Shown: positions 36,989-46,647 of the stretch, in pieces | Layout of the letters: every line of letters begins with the position of its first letter | How positions within the stretch are numbered: the stretch's first letter is position 1 | Assembly (NCBI RefSeq): GCF_021726515.1 | Contig: NZ_JAKKCJ010000007.1 | Span: 1-64,000 of the forward strand | DNA length: 64,000 nucleotides | Direction of reading: 5' to 3' | Origin: Vibrio sp. CK2-1 | GTDB lineage: Bacteria > Pseudomonadota > Gammaproteobacteria > Enterobacterales > Vibrionaceae | The notes under the pieces: generated by a model | Database searches by the model: none | Told to the model about the DNA's origin: nothing | Seen by the model: only the letters and a program-made list of their open reading frames with translations | Position numbers and translations under genes: made by a program

Positions 36989-37203
36989 TCAATTCCTCTT
37001 TTGTCTTTAAAAAATTAATAACACACTTTAAAAAAGACAGTTTGCTTAATTTCAACCCACCTATTCTGGACCTTCTGCTAAAGATCTTCAAGGGGGCAAC
37101 TATTATTCATAGCAAATCTCTAGAATGCAAGAGTGAATATAAATTGAATAGAAGAAAGCCTACTAAACTCACATTCGCCTTATTTACCCACTCTAGCGCC
37201 TAA

Positions 37204-37232
37204 AAGAAAGACCTCTAAATTAGAGGTCTTAT
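37204..37232 (-). terminator. Terminator after ftsX
   Basis: AAGACCTCTAA and TTAGAGGTCTT form a near-perfect palindromic stem just beyond the ftsX stop, with TTTCTTTT following on the minus strand. It separates the fts operon from rpoH. Confidence 0.8.
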
Positions 37233-37255
37233 AACTCAACAAGTTCAGATTTTTA

Positions 37256-38227
37256 TTAAACCGGTTCGATTTCTTTTAAATGCTTTCTGGCCGATAAATT
37301 CGCCGCTATCCAACCTAAGGTAGAACCTAGCATCAACAATAAGATACTTTCATCCCAACCTAAGCCGAGCAAGCTAAAGTGGCTGTCATATAAGCCCGCT
37401 AAGGTATCGACTGCGCCACTTACCAACAAGGTAATAATTAAGGTTAGGAACCAAGCGATTAAGGAGCCTAATAAGCCAAGCCATAATCCGGTGTATAAAT
37501 AAGGTCGCAAGATAAAGCGATCCGTTGCACCAATCAGCTTCATTACTTGGATTTCTTCTTTATGCGCCAGAATGTTGAATCGCAAAGTATTGCCGACAAT
37601 TAAGAACACCGACACTAGCATCAACAAAGCAAACGAATAAGCGACGATATAAGCTAAGTGTTTAATCGCATCCAGACGAGCAAACCAATCTTCATCCAAA
37701 CGAACGTCGGTCACATCGTTTTCTGATTGCAGTTTTTTCGCCAATGTTTTGATGTAATCGGTTTGTTGATGCTCAGCATCTGGCATCACCACAAGGACTG
37801 GTGGCAAAGCGGTATCATTTAATAGCGACATGGCTTGTTCTAAGCCGGCAAACTGACTTAAGTCTTCTAGGCCTTGTTGCGAGGAAATGTACTGTACCGA
37901 CTCTACTTCAGGCCAGGTTTCCACTTGGTCTTTTAATACCATCAAGCGCGCTTCTGGCGTCCCTTCTTTTAAATACACACTTACTTGTGAAGCGGTATTC
38001 ATATCTTCAGCCACTGTCGCAATGTTTTTGCCAGCGGTATAAAAAGTCGCAGGTAGCGTTAAAGACATCGATACCACAGCTAAAGTTAAAATAGTGCCGA
38101 GAGGGCGAGCCATTAAACTACGAAAAGAATCTTTAGCTTGTTTGATGTGAGTTTGAAAAAAGCCTGCCGATTGTGGACGCGCATTCGCTTTAGACGATTT
38201 GGCCGCTTTAAGCTTCTTATTGGCCAT
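37256..38227 (-). CDS. ftsX: Cell-division ABC transporter-like protein FtsX
   Basis: Inner-membrane partner of FtsE that controls amidase activators at the septum. The 323-residue protein has a cytosolic basic N-terminus, helix 1 (about 42-65), a large periplasmic loop (about 66-185), then three helices, with IGATDRFILRPYLYTG in the cytosolic loop. Its start overlaps the ftsE end by 11 bases, so translation is coupled. Confidence 0.95.
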   Translation of the reverse strand: MANKKLKAAKSSKANARPQSAGFFQTHIKQAKDSFRSLMARPLGTILTLAVVSMSLTLPATFYTAGKNIATVAEDMNTASQVSVYLKEGTPEARLMVLKDQVETWPEVESVQYISSQQGLEDLSQFAGLEQAMSLLNDTALPPVLVVMPDAEHQQTDYIKTLAKKLQSENDVTDVRLDEDWFARLDAIKHLAYIVAYSFALLMLVSVFLIVGNTLRFNILAHKEEIQVMKLIGATDRFILRPYLYTGLWLGLLGSLIAWFLTLIITLLVSGAVDTLAGLYDSHFSLLGLGWDESILLLMLGSTLGWIAANLSARKHLKEIEPV

Positions 38228-38891
38228 AACGTTCTACCTCACTTAAAAAACCTTGGTTTAATTCAAAACGACGATATTGCGGGCGACTATTAACCAACTC
38301 TAAATCGTGGGTAGCAAAAATAATCGATACGCCAGCGCGGTTAAATTCTTCTAACAGATTGAGCACTTGGTGAGATAAGTCATGATCTAGGTTACCCGTC
38401 GGTTCGTCAGCTAATAATAAACGAGGACGATTCACTACCGCACGGGCAATCCCGACACGTTGCTGTTCACCGCCGGATAATTGACGTGGCAAGCAAGGCG
38501 CTTTATCCAACATTCCAATTTTATCTAAGGCGGCTGAAACGCGACGTTTGATCTCGTTTTCAGAAGCGCCTTCGATACGCATTGGCAATGCAACGTTATC
38601 AAAAACGGTTCGATCCATCAGTAGTTTATGATCTTGGAAAATAATGCCGATGTTACGACGTAAAAATGGAATATCTTTACTGGCGATACGCGTAATATCG
38701 TGATCATTAAAATGGATCTTGCCATCACTAGGACGCTCGATCGCACAAATCAACTTCAGCAGAGTACTTTTACCTGCACCGGAATGCCCTCCAAGAAAGG
38801 CCATTTCGCCGCGACGTATATGAAAGTCGACTTTTTGCAGCGCTTGGTGACCACCACGGTATACCTTGCTGACTTGTTGAAACTTAATCAT
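38217..38891 (-). CDS. ftsE: Cell-division ATPase FtsE
   Basis: ABC-type ATPase (224 residues) acting with FtsX. Walker [10 protein letters not shown] (about 36-44), signature LSGGEQQR and Walker [13 protein letters not shown], then ATHDLELV. Middle gene of ftsY-ftsE-ftsX. Confidence 0.96.
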   Translation of the reverse strand: MIKFQQVSKVYRGGHQALQKVDFHIRRGEMAFLGGHSGAGKSTLLKLICAIERPSDGKIHFNDHDITRIASKDIPFLRRNIGIIFQDHKLLMDRTVFDNVALPMRIEGASENEIKRRVSAALDKIGMLDKAPCLPRQLSGGEQQRVGIARAVVNRPRLLLADEPTGNLDHDLSHQVLNLLEEFNRAGVSIIFATHDLELVNSRPQYRRFELNQGFLSEVERYGQ

Positions 38892-38930
38892 TTCTTTCCC
38901 TTAATACTCACCCAATAACATGGATAAAAA

Positions 38931-40196
38931 TTATTCTTCTCGGCTAAATAGCGCTTCAATAAAGTCTTGTGCTTGGAATGGACGCAAATCATCAATGCCT
39001 TCACCTACCCCAATATAACGGATAGGGATTTTGAATTGATCGGCCAGCGCAAAGATAACCCCACCTTTGGCGGTACCATCAAGTTTGGTTAGGTTGATAC
39101 CTGTTACCGGTGCGACATCACTAAATAACTTGGCTTGGCTAATCGCATTTTGACCGGTTCCAGCATCAAGTGTCAGCATAATTTCATGCGGTGCGGAGTC
39201 GTCAATTTTCTTCATAACACGAACGATTTTACGCAACTCTTCCATCAAGTTGCTCTTATTCTGTAGGCGACCGGCGGTATCCGCAATCACTACATCAACA
39301 CCACGCGCTTTAGCGGCTTCAATGGCATCATAAATGACTGAGGCACTATCCGCGCCAGTGTGTTGAGCGATAACTGGCACATCATTACGTTGACCCCACA
39401 CTTGTAACTGCTCGACAGCAGCCGCGCGGAAGGTATCACCCGCAGCGAGAATCACCGACTTACCTTGCGATTGGAATTGTTTGGCCAGTTTACCTATGGT
39501 GGTGGTTTTACCGACACCATTCACCCCAACCATTAAAATAACATAAGGCGTTTTGCTGGTATCAATTTCTAGCGGTTGTTCAACATCGGCTAAGATATCG
39601 GCCATCTCTTGTTTTAAGAGGCCATACAATGCTTCACCATCTTTTAGATCTTGGCGTGATGCTTTTTCCGTCAAGCTATCAATAATTTTCACCGTGGTGT
39701 TCATGCCCACGTCAGCAATCAATAACTGCTCTTCTAATTCTTCAAATAATTCATCATCGATCTTTTTGCCTTTAAATAGGCCAAAAAATCCCGCGCCAAT
39801 ATTTTGCTTGGTGCGTTGCAAACTACGCTTTAAACGAGCAAAAAAGCTTTCGGTTGGCTTAACTTGCTCTTGAACGCGATCAGTTTCTAATGCTTCGGCT
39901 TGTTGAGCGACTAGGCTGTCATCATGAGTTTCATCAGATTGTTGAGTATCTTCTGAAGTAATCTCAGTGTCCGATTCAAGCGCTTGTGGGCTTTGCTCGA
40001 CAATTTCTTCATCTTGTTCTGGTGTTTGCTCTACGACTGGCTGCTCAACCTCAGATTGCTCAGCAGCTTGTTCATCAGTTTGCTTAAGCGCTTCATCTTG
40101 CTGTGCTTCAATATTTTGATCGGATGAGGCTTTATTCTCTTCTTCTTCAGCAAAACCGAGCCAAGAGAGTAAACCGCGTTTCTTTTTAGCTGTCAT
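38931..40196 (-). CDS. ftsY: Signal recognition particle receptor FtsY
   Basis: GTPase that docks SRP-ribosome complexes at the membrane. The protein has a long acidic, Glu/Gln-rich N-terminal A domain (about 20-120), an N domain, and a G domain with GVNGVGKTTTIGKLA, DTFRAAAVEQL, DTAGRLQNK and TKLDGTAKGG. The start is ATG at 40196 (MTAKKKRGLLSWLGF), the family N-terminus, rather than a TTG 6 nt upstream. First gene of the fts operon. Confidence 0.95.
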   Translation of the reverse strand: MTAKKKRGLLSWLGFAEEEENKASSDQNIEAQQDEALKQTDEQAAEQSEVEQPVVEQTPEQDEEIVEQSPQALESDTEITSEDTQQSDETHDDSLVAQQAEALETDRVQEQVKPTESFFARLKRSLQRTKQNIGAGFFGLFKGKKIDDELFEELEEQLLIADVGMNTTVKIIDSLTEKASRQDLKDGEALYGLLKQEMADILADVEQPLEIDTSKTPYVILMVGVNGVGKTTTIGKLAKQFQSQGKSVILAAGDTFRAAAVEQLQVWGQRNDVPVIAQHTGADSASVIYDAIEAAKARGVDVVIADTAGRLQNKSNLMEELRKIVRVMKKIDDSAPHEIMLTLDAGTGQNAISQAKLFSDVAPVTGINLTKLDGTAKGGVIFALADQFKIPIRYIGVGEGIDDLRPFQAQDFIEALFSREE

Positions 40197-40324
40197 GAAC
40201 AAGTCCTAGCATGCACTTTGATTTAAAGTGGCAAATTTATTTAAGTTTGAGTGGGTAACTAACGCGTAACTAACACATTGACCAGCAATAATAGCCAAAC
40301 ATCCGTAATGAGAAAACGGCAAAG

Positions 40325-40352
40325 TTCTGCACCTTGAAGTTACTTGGGTATA
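40325..40352 (+). repeat. Dispersed intergenic repeat, copy 2
   Basis: Second full copy of the 28-base unit, with core CTTGAAGTTACTTGGGTATA; it differs from the copy at 28497 by two bases. It lies between the divergent ftsY and rsmD genes and ends about 48 nt before rsmD. Confidence 0.8.
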
Positions 40353-40400
40353 TAATATCACTTTATTCGAGCACTCAAAAATCTATCTGCGGTTTATTCT

Positions 40401-40994
40401 ATGCAAAGACGTAAAGCTTCATCTTCTCAATCAGCCAAAGGCAATGTTGGTTTTGTTCGCATCATCAGTGGCTTATGGCGAGGCCGCAAGTTACCGGTCC
40501 ATGATGCTCAAGGTTTACGACCAACCACAGACCGCGTCAAAGAAACATTATTTAATTGGTTAGCGGCTGATATTCCTCATGCTCGCTGTCTTGATTTATT
40601 TGCCGGTTCCGGTGGATTAGGTTTTGAATCAGCTTCACGCCAAGCAGAACTAGTGACTATGGTAGAGCTCAATAAGCAGGCTTACCAACAGTTAGTCACC
40701 AATAGCAGCCAACTCAAAGCCAACAATATTGAGATCCATCAACAAGATGCCTTGCAGTTTTTACAGCAACCTGGGCAAGCCTATGATGTCGTTTTTATCG
40801 ATCCCCCTTTTCGCCAAGGCTTACTTGAGCAAACTCTCAACTTATTACAACAAAATGGTTGGCTGGCAGAAAATGGCTTAGTCTATATCGAAACCGAAAA
40901 AGAGCTGCAATTACCTGAAATTCCAGAGCATTGGCAGCTACATCGAGAAAAAACAGCCGGACAAGTTTGCTACCGCCTGTATCAACTTAGCTAA
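40401..40994 (+). CDS. rsmD: 16S rRNA (guanine-966-N2)-methyltransferase
   Basis: Methylates G966 of 16S rRNA in the 30S subunit. The 197-residue protein has the SAM motif CLDLFAGSGGLGFESAS (about 64-80) and the catalytic DPPF in VFIDPPFRQG (about 132-141). It is divergent from ftsY, as in E. coli. Confidence 0.95.
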   Translation: MQRRKASSSQSAKGNVGFVRIISGLWRGRKLPVHDAQGLRPTTDRVKETLFNWLAADIPHARCLDLFAGSGGLGFESASRQAELVTMVELNKQAYQQLVTNSSQLKANNIEIHQQDALQFLQQPGQAYDVVFIDPPFRQGLLEQTLNLLQQNGWLAENGLVYIETEKELQLPEIPEHWQLHREKTAGQVCYRLYQLS

Positions 40995-41018
40995 AGCCGA
41001 CACACTACGGAGCAACGG

Positions 41019-41288
41019 ATGAAAAAAGTATTAAACCTATTAGCGAAAGCCTTTATGTTGCTGGTGTGGGCGGTATTTATTACTAACCTAGTTCAGCCAT
41101 TTCCGGGTATGGCGCATATTGCACTGAATGTAATGGCGGTTTTCACCTTGTTTATGCATGGACTGCAAAGTCTGCTATTTTCCAGTGCGCTTGGCGAAGG
41201 CGTGGCACTCACCCGTTGGGAAAAAATTTCGATTGTGTTGTTTGGGACCTTTGCGTTACTCGACCTGAAAAATAAATATTTAAAATAA
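41019..41288 (+). CDS. DUF1145 membrane protein (YhhL-like)
   Basis: Small inner-membrane protein of 89 residues with two or three hydrophobic helices (about 5-28, 34-57, 68-84). It follows rsmD by 24 nt with ACGGAG before the ATG, the same rsmD-yhhL arrangement as E. coli. Function unknown. Confidence 0.88.
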   Translation: MKKVLNLLAKAFMLLVWAVFITNLVQPFPGMAHIALNVMAVFTLFMHGLQSLLFSSALGEGVALTRWEKISIVLFGTFALLDLKNKYLK

Positions 41289-41314
41289 CGTCATTATTCG
41301 ATCTATTAGAAACG

Positions 41315-41352
41315 ACAAAGCCGCAGTTAACGTCAACTGCGGCTTTGTTATT
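41315..41352. terminator. Bidirectional rho-independent terminator
   Basis: ACAAAGCCGCAGTT (41315-41328) pairs perfectly with AACTGCGGCTTTGT (41335-41348). It lies between the convergent DUF1145 and MarC-family genes and can serve both. Confidence 0.88.
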
Positions 41353-41369
41353 TATAGAAAATTAATTAT

Positions 41370-41954
41370 TTAACCTAAATACTGTTTCAGCCCATCTAAG
41401 AACATTTGCGTCGACATCATCACCAATAACAGCCCCATTAAACGCTCAATCGCTTTTAGGCCCTTTTCACCCAAAATCCGGTGGAAGAAGTTATAGAACA
41501 TCAAGATCAAAAAGGTGCCGCCCCAGGCGAGGAATACCGCAATCGACCAATCCAACATACGATCCGGTGATTGAGTCGATAACAATAATAAAGAAGCAAT
41601 CACAGAAGGACCTGCAATCATAGGGATCGCCATAGGCACAAAAAACGGTTCTTCACCGGCCGCCAATCCAACGACACCGCCAGGTTGTGGGAAGATCATT
41701 CGAATTGCGATTATAAATAAGATCAAACCACCCGAAATACTCAAGGTTTCCGCTTTGACATGCAAAAAGCCTAAGATGGATTTACCTGCATATAAAAAGA
41801 GCAACAAGATCACTAAAGCAAATAACAGCTCGCGCACCAATACAATACGGCGACGTTTCGGCTCTAGATGCTTCAAGATAGAAAGAACGACCGGTAGGTT
41901 ACCAAGCGGGTCCATGATCAGAAACAGCATCACTGCTGCTGATAAAATTTCCAT
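41370..41954 (-). CDS. MarC-family inner-membrane protein (YhgN-like)
   Basis: A 194-residue protein with six predicted helices. LFLIMDPLGNLPVVLSIL at the N-terminus, VPMAIPMIAGPSVIASLLLL in the middle and ERLMGLLLVMMSTQMFLDGL at the end match the MarC/YhgN family. Despite the historical name, a drug-resistance function has not been supported; a transporter role is assumed from the fold. Confidence 0.9.
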   Translation of the reverse strand: MEILSAAVMLFLIMDPLGNLPVVLSILKHLEPKRRRIVLVRELLFALVILLLFLYAGKSILGFLHVKAETLSISGGLILFIIAIRMIFPQPGGVVGLAAGEEPFFVPMAIPMIAGPSVIASLLLLSTQSPDRMLDWSIAVFLAWGGTFLILMFYNFFHRILGEKGLKAIERLMGLLLVMMSTQMFLDGLKQYLG

Positions 41955-42045
41955 AAAAAATCCACTTTAAATAATAAGATGATGCGCTGTTAATGTGGCG
42001 CGTGGTTGGTGAAACCCACCAGCTATCGACTCAAATTAGCGAACA

Positions 42046-42672
42046 TTACTTCAAGACAGTTGGCGCAATAATCAAAATATGGGCACTAAAATAACAACAT
42101 AAGATCCAAGCATAAGAGTGTTTAAACGGCTTTCTAAAATAATGAAGAGCCCAAATCAATACCGTGAGAGCAAGCAATAGAGCCCCGAACAAACTACTCA
42201 TATCCAGCAAGGTTCGGTTGGCATGCCAAAGCTCACCAGCGGCCCATAACATCTGCCATAAAATCAAAGCCACCATAGAAGCCTGAATCGCAAAGCTATC
42301 CAATAATGGCAGTACCAATAAGAAAGCGACCACCACTAATGCAAACGTAGGAATCGCCACCGCCCAACTCAATGCATTCACTTGGAACCAAAAATCTAAG
42401 CTGTAACAAAGGCAAGCAATGGAGAAAAAACATAACTGAAGATTTCTATATTTAGGGGCGAGCTCTTCTACCCCATAACATAAGGTAAAAAAGAGTAGTG
42501 CAGAAAGCGATAGTAACCACGCTGAGTGGCTAAGATCGTGTTGCAACAACAGACTACCAATCAAACCAATGAAAAGTAATAACTTGGAAACAGACAACCA
42601 TTTAGGTTGCTCAAGCTTTATAAACACAAGCATGGGGAGCAATAAAAACCCCATCAATAGCCAATACCACAT
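42046..42672 (-). CDS. YhhN-family (lysoplasmalogenase-like) membrane protein
   Basis: A 208-residue protein with about eight hydrophobic helices. WAAGELWHANRTLLDMSSLFGALLLALTVLIW and the following HYFRKPF..CCYFSAHILI match the C-terminal half of E. coli YhhN. The animal homologue TMEM86B is a lysoplasmalogenase; activity in bacteria is not assured. In E. coli yhhL, yhhM and yhhN are adjacent; here all three lie within 4 kb but split up. Confidence 0.82.
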   Translation of the reverse strand: MWYWLLMGFLLLPMLVFIKLEQPKWLSVSKLLLFIGLIGSLLLQHDLSHSAWLLSLSALLFFTLCYGVEELAPKYRNLQLCFFSIACLCYSLDFWFQVNALSWAVAIPTFALVVVAFLLVLPLLDSFAIQASMVALILWQMLWAAGELWHANRTLLDMSSLFGALLLALTVLIWALHYFRKPFKHSYAWILCCYFSAHILIIAPTVLK

Positions 42673-43336
42673 GCGTTTCCCCTTTCAATTTATCAACTTA
42701 GTGTAGAGAGAGGCTCCCAGAAGGTAAAGGTGAAAATGGCCAAGCTTAGACAAGCGGCGATCTGGATTATCGCCACCCTAATCAATAACCCAATAAAACA
42801 AGCATAAAGGGTTCAAATCCCACTCTAATAGATAAAAAGAAAGCTTTTATAGAACAAAAAATGAGCAATCATATAAAATCGATATATAACAATATGTTAA
42901 AACATAAAAATCAGCATTAAAAGTAACCAAGTAGTAAATAAAAATAATCTATTGCCAACTAAGTCAATATATCCCCCCTAAAGATGATAATAACTCTCAA
43001 CACCTTTAAAAATCCCACCGACTATTCAAGTTAAACGATTAAACCTAGGGTCGTAGATTCTAGCGACCAAAATTATAAGTTTAAAAAAACAAAACTATTA
43101 AAAAACCAAAAAACCACACTTAATCAATTAAAATCAATACTTTACATAAAAACCAATAGCACCATAAATGAAACTATGATTTTCAAAAATAAAAACAAAA
43201 ATATTTAATGGTCACAATGAGCGATTTTTCTGACACTAAACTTACATTTATAGGGCGATATCAAATAGATCTAGATCAACTGCATTTTTTTTGTTATATT
43301 AGCTGCATATCTAATCAACCAGAAGGAAGTTTTCAC
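42673..43336. other. Long A/T-rich intergenic region
   Basis: About 660 bp without a convincing gene on either strand. From about 42830 the sequence is markedly A/T-rich with A-tracts, the kind of DNA that H-NS-like proteins bind. A small imperfect hairpin (GGTCG..CGACC) sits at about 43049-43068. A -10-like TTATATT at about 43294 probably starts the smORF transcript. Nothing else is apparent. Confidence 0.6.
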
Positions 43337-43414
43337 ATGACAACATCTCAAAGACAAGGATTGGTATTGATTGCAGTAATGGTTGGTTTAATGACTCTAC
43401 CAATGATTTCTTAA
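43337..43414 (+). CDS. 25-residue single-helix membrane smORF
   Basis: ATG at 43337 is preceded by AGAAGGAAG 7 nt upstream, a strong ribosome site. The product has a short polar start (MTTSQRQ) and one hydrophobic segment, GLVLIAVMVGLMTLPMI (8-24), ending Ser. A clean terminator follows 20 nt later, so it is a self-contained unit. It resembles the class of tiny single-helix proteins known in enterobacteria (YnhF, YohP type) but I cannot assign a family or function. An in-frame longer reading from 43208 lacks a ribosome site. Confidence 0.7.
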   Translation: MTTSQRQGLVLIAVMVGLMTLPMIS

Positions 43415-43428
43415 TCAAATACTAAAAC

Positions 43429-43458
43429 AAAAAAGGACGCTATTAGCGTCCTTTTTTG
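43429..43458 (+). terminator. Rho-independent terminator after the smORF
   Basis: AAAGGACGCTA and TAGCGTCCTTT form a strong stem with a 1-nt to 3-nt loop, followed by TTTTGTTTC. It directly follows the smORF and lies ahead of the convergent 123-residue gene. Confidence 0.88.
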
Positions 43459-43487
43459 TTTCTATTCAACAGGTTAATTTGGTTTTA

Positions 43488-43859
43488 TTACAAATTTAAA
43501 TGATGAGCCACCACATCCCAGTGAATCGAATAAAATAAAATCGCACCTAGTGTCATTGCCAGCATTAGCACAATAGCCACTCCCCAAATAAAACGACCAC
43601 TTCTTGGTGTCAGTTCCTTTTCACACTCAATACACGCCTGAATAAAAGCTGCGGTTGATTCCGGATCAACCTCATCATCATCGAGTAATTGTTGACGACT
43701 TTGAGCGATTAAATGAATTCTTTGAGCAACATCATGAGGCAAACGCGTCACGCAACTTTCGGTCAACTCAATTAAGCCTTGCCCTTTAGCATGATACTGC
43801 TCTCTCAATAAACGTTCTAAACGACGAGTATGTAAAACTACTTTTTCAATATCGGACAC
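43488..43859 (-). CDS. Hypothetical tail-anchored membrane protein
   Basis: About 123 residues: a helical, charged N-terminal part (1-88) with Asp/Glu-rich DDDEVDPES, and one C-terminal helix (about 92-113, FIWGVAIVLMLAMTLGAILFY) with a very short tail. GTG at 43859 is chosen because AAGAGG lies about 8 nt upstream; GTG at 43868 overlaps that site. No family recognised. The topology suggests a cytosolic domain held at the inner membrane. It is convergent with the smORF. Confidence 0.75.
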   Translation of the reverse strand: MSDIEKVVLHTRRLERLLREQYHAKGQGLIELTESCVTRLPHDVAQRIHLIAQSRQQLLDDDEVDPESTAAFIQACIECEKELTPRSGRFIWGVAIVLMLAMTLGAILFYSIHWDVVAHHLNL

Positions 43860-44036
43860 TCTACACACCTCTTAGCCACGAATCATATATAAGAATAAGC
43901 CAACATCAGCCCTATAAAACTAGTTATATGTCGACAAAAACGAGACTGGATCACGATTTATTCTATTAGGTTAGGTAATATCTAGCCTACCTTGGGTAAT
44001 ATCTACTGTAAAATTAATTATTTAGGATGTATCACA

Positions 44037-44369
44037 ATGCCAATCACTTTATTAATTAGCCTTATTTTACTTATCGGACTGGCTGCATGGATGTACCGCC
44101 AATTCCATAAAAAGCACAACTTAGGGCTAGATGCACCTGAACAAAAAGTCAAAGTGATGGTTATTGATAAACAAACCATCGACATACCTGAAGCTCAACC
44201 GGGCCAAGAAGATCAAGAGCATTGGATTTATGTACAAAAACTTCCTGTCGGCCCGAAGCGAGAATTTAAAGTGGGTATCCACTACTACAGCGCATTAAAC
44301 CCTGGAGATAAAGGCACACTCACTTATCAAGGCGATAAATTCCTTCACTTTGCTCTATTAAGAGAATAA
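44037..44369 (+). CDS. DUF2500 membrane protein (YhhM-like)
   Basis: About 110 residues: one N-terminal helix (about 3-20, ITLLISLILLIGLAAWMY) and a soluble C-terminal domain with VMVIDKQTIDIP and GDKGTLTYQGDKFLHF, as in YhhM. ATG at 44037 has AGGA 8 nt upstream and gives the family N-terminus; an upstream in-frame start at 43992 is unlikely. Function unknown. Confidence 0.85.
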   Translation: MPITLLISLILLIGLAAWMYRQFHKKHNLGLDAPEQKVKVMVIDKQTIDIPEAQPGQEDQEHWIYVQKLPVGPKREFKVGIHYYSALNPGDKGTLTYQGDKFLHFALLRE

Positions 44370-44389
44370 TCCCCATTCAACTACTCATC

Positions 44390-45448
44390 TTAAGACTTGC
44401 TTACCACAGGCAGTAACCAGCAAGTCTTATTAGAGCGAGTAATTAACCAGCTTAACCCCAACGATCCTGCGCCACTCAGCACTACCCAAACTGGAATCAC
44501 CCAAATTGGATGGCCTTGATACCAACCATACGTTTTCATCGGCCACAGAAAAAGTGGATGCAAGATATATACCCCTAAACTGTGATCGCTAATAAAGCCA
44601 ATCACTCGCTTCGCCTTACCTACAATAAACTCACCAAAGTAACGAGCTAGCATAAATATCATTGTAGCCGCTAATACGGTATTCAAGGTTTTATAAGAAA
44701 GCCAACGCCCGACTGTGTACTCACCGACTTCAACGCTATCTGTTATCACCGAAAACCCAGTCACCAATAATGCAGCTACGCCCAATACTGTTAGTCCCAT
44801 CACAAGCGATTTATCTAACGATAGTTTTTGATAGCAGACATAACCCAATAATAAATAGCCACTATATAAATAATATTGATTACTCCATAGGCCATCAAAA
44901 CTCAGTAAATAAAAGGTAGTGGTCATTAGCCACAGCATCACCAAGATAAACAGCCCAGTGTTATCAATTTTTTGCACTAAAACTTGCAAGAAAGGAGCAA
45001 CGAAATATAACGGAAGGAAATAATAGAAAAATCCAAGGTGGTAGTAGGTTGCATGATGAAAACTATCCGCTAACACCGAGGAAGCAAGTTCACCATCAAA
45101 GCCATTGATTCCCCAACCAGAAAGATAAGCATAAAACAACGACCAAATTAAAAAGGGGACGAGTACTTTGCCAAATCGACGTTGCAGGTAATATTTGGCA
45201 TCAAATGGACGACGATCACTTAATAACAAAGCACCAGAAATCATAATGAATACAGGTACTGCCCAACGAGAAACGCTATTGAGGCTTACCGCGGTGACCC
45301 ATTGATTAAAAGGAATCACTCCCAACTCATGGCGATAAGGGGCAAGCACATGAATGGCGATAACAAAAATAGCCGCTACGCAGCGCAGTAAATCAAAGAA
45401 GAAAACCCTTGGCTGAGTAGGTTGGGTTGGTTGGCTAACTTGCGGCAT
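44390..45448 (-). CDS. Membrane acyltransferase, family 3 (WecH/OatA-like)
   Basis: A 352-residue polytopic protein with about ten helices. FFDLLRCVAAIFVIAIHVLAPYRHELG at the start carries the conserved Arg and His of acyltransferase family 3, and PVFIMISGALLLSDRRPFD matches the WecH-like group that O-acetylates surface sugars. Substrate cannot be told. It is a single gene, with a Gln/Pro/Thr-rich N-terminus before the first helix. Confidence 0.88.
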   Translation of the reverse strand: MPQVSQPTQPTQPRVFFFDLLRCVAAIFVIAIHVLAPYRHELGVIPFNQWVTAVSLNSVSRWAVPVFIMISGALLLSDRRPFDAKYYLQRRFGKVLVPFLIWSLFYAYLSGWGINGFDGELASSVLADSFHHATYYHLGFFYYFLPLYFVAPFLQVLVQKIDNTGLFILVMLWLMTTTFYLLSFDGLWSNQYYLYSGYLLLGYVCYQKLSLDKSLVMGLTVLGVAALLVTGFSVITDSVEVGEYTVGRWLSYKTLNTVLAATMIFMLARYFGEFIVGKAKRVIGFISDHSLGVYILHPLFLWPMKTYGWYQGHPIWVIPVWVVLSGAGSLGLSWLITRSNKTCWLLPVVSKS

Positions 45449-45663
45449 AAAGTGTCACTCCATGGTTACTTTATCCATCTACCATAAAGCAACAATAACA
45501 GCATAGCTATAACCTGACCAAAACTTAACCTATTGTTACGTCATCAGTGCGTCATATTTAAAACCATAAAATGACCAACTAAAATAGCTAAGAAATCGCT
45601 ACGGAAGACAAACAAAAAGTGGCATAGTTGAACGAACACTACAGAGTAAAGATTAAGCTGAAT

Positions 45664-46647
45664 ATGATTGAGCACAACAAAGATTGGCAACGTGAACAAG
45701 AACTGATCGAGTTTTCACAACAAACCTTAACCCCATTTTGGCAATCCCGAAATGAAGGATTTATTGAAGGCCAACAGGGCAAGCGATTGTACTGGGTGTC
45801 TTTCACTCGTCCAGAAAACACCAAAGTCATTTTATTGGTCAATGGCCGGATTGAGAGTGTTTATAAGTATCAAGAAGTGTTTTGGGATCTGGTTGAACAA
45901 GGTTATGACGTTTATTCTTACGACCACCGTGGACAAGGCATGTCAGAACGCTGCTGCGCCGATAAACAAATCGGCCATGTTGAGCATTTCGACTACTACA
46001 TTAAAGATATGCACCATGTGGTCGAAGCGTTTGATTTCAGCCGCTATCAAAAACGCTTCATTTTGGCTCACTCTATGGGCGGAGCCATTTCAACCCGTTA
46101 TCTGCAAACTCATCCAAGCCATCATTTTGATGCCATTGCGTTCAGTGCGCCAATGATCGGCATTCAAATGCAATGGTATCTGCGCCCGATTTCTGGCCCG
46201 CTGACCAAATGGATGTCATCTCGTAGCCCAGATCCAATTTATGCGCCGGGACAAAAACCGTATTATAACAAACCATTTGAAACCAACGATCTGACCCACA
46301 GCGCACTGCGTTACCAATGGTTCCGCGGCTTATATGAGCAACAACCCGAAATTCAGCTCGGTGGCGTCAGCACTCACTGGGCGCATCAATCACTAATCGC
46401 GGCCAAACTCTGTGGTAAAGAAGCGCATAAGTTGAATTTACCGGTACTCTTGATGCAAGCCAGTCAAGATACCGTCGTCGATAACAGCGCACAAAAACGT
46501 TTCATCAACAAGATCAACAAAACCAAGCCGGGGTTAGCGCAATTGGCAATAATACAAGGCGCTCGCCACGAATTGTTTTTTGAAACCGATGAACTCCGCA
46601 GCCAGGCTCTTACTCAATGCCTGAATTTTTTTGCTCAGCAATCTTAA
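45664..46647 (+). CDS. pldB: Alpha/beta hydrolase, lysophospholipase L2
   Basis: Hydrolyses lysophospholipids at the inner membrane. The protein (about 327 residues) has the nucleophile elbow AHSMGG (GXSXG type, about residues 134-139), an HRGQGMS loop, a late Asp in QASQDTVVD and a final His in GARHELFFE. ATG at 45664 is used; a TTG 36 nt upstream is in frame. It precedes yigL, the same pldB-yigL pairing as E. coli. Confidence 0.9.
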   Translation: MIEHNKDWQREQELIEFSQQTLTPFWQSRNEGFIEGQQGKRLYWVSFTRPENTKVILLVNGRIESVYKYQEVFWDLVEQGYDVYSYDHRGQGMSERCCADKQIGHVEHFDYYIKDMHHVVEAFDFSRYQKRFILAHSMGGAISTRYLQTHPSHHFDAIAFSAPMIGIQMQWYLRPISGPLTKWMSSRSPDPIYAPGQKPYYNKPFETNDLTHSALRYQWFRGLYEQQPEIQLGGVSTHWAHQSLIAAKLCGKEAHKLNLPVLLMQASQDTVVDNSAQKRFINKINKTKPGLAQLAIIQGARHELFFETDELRSQALTQCLNFFAQQS

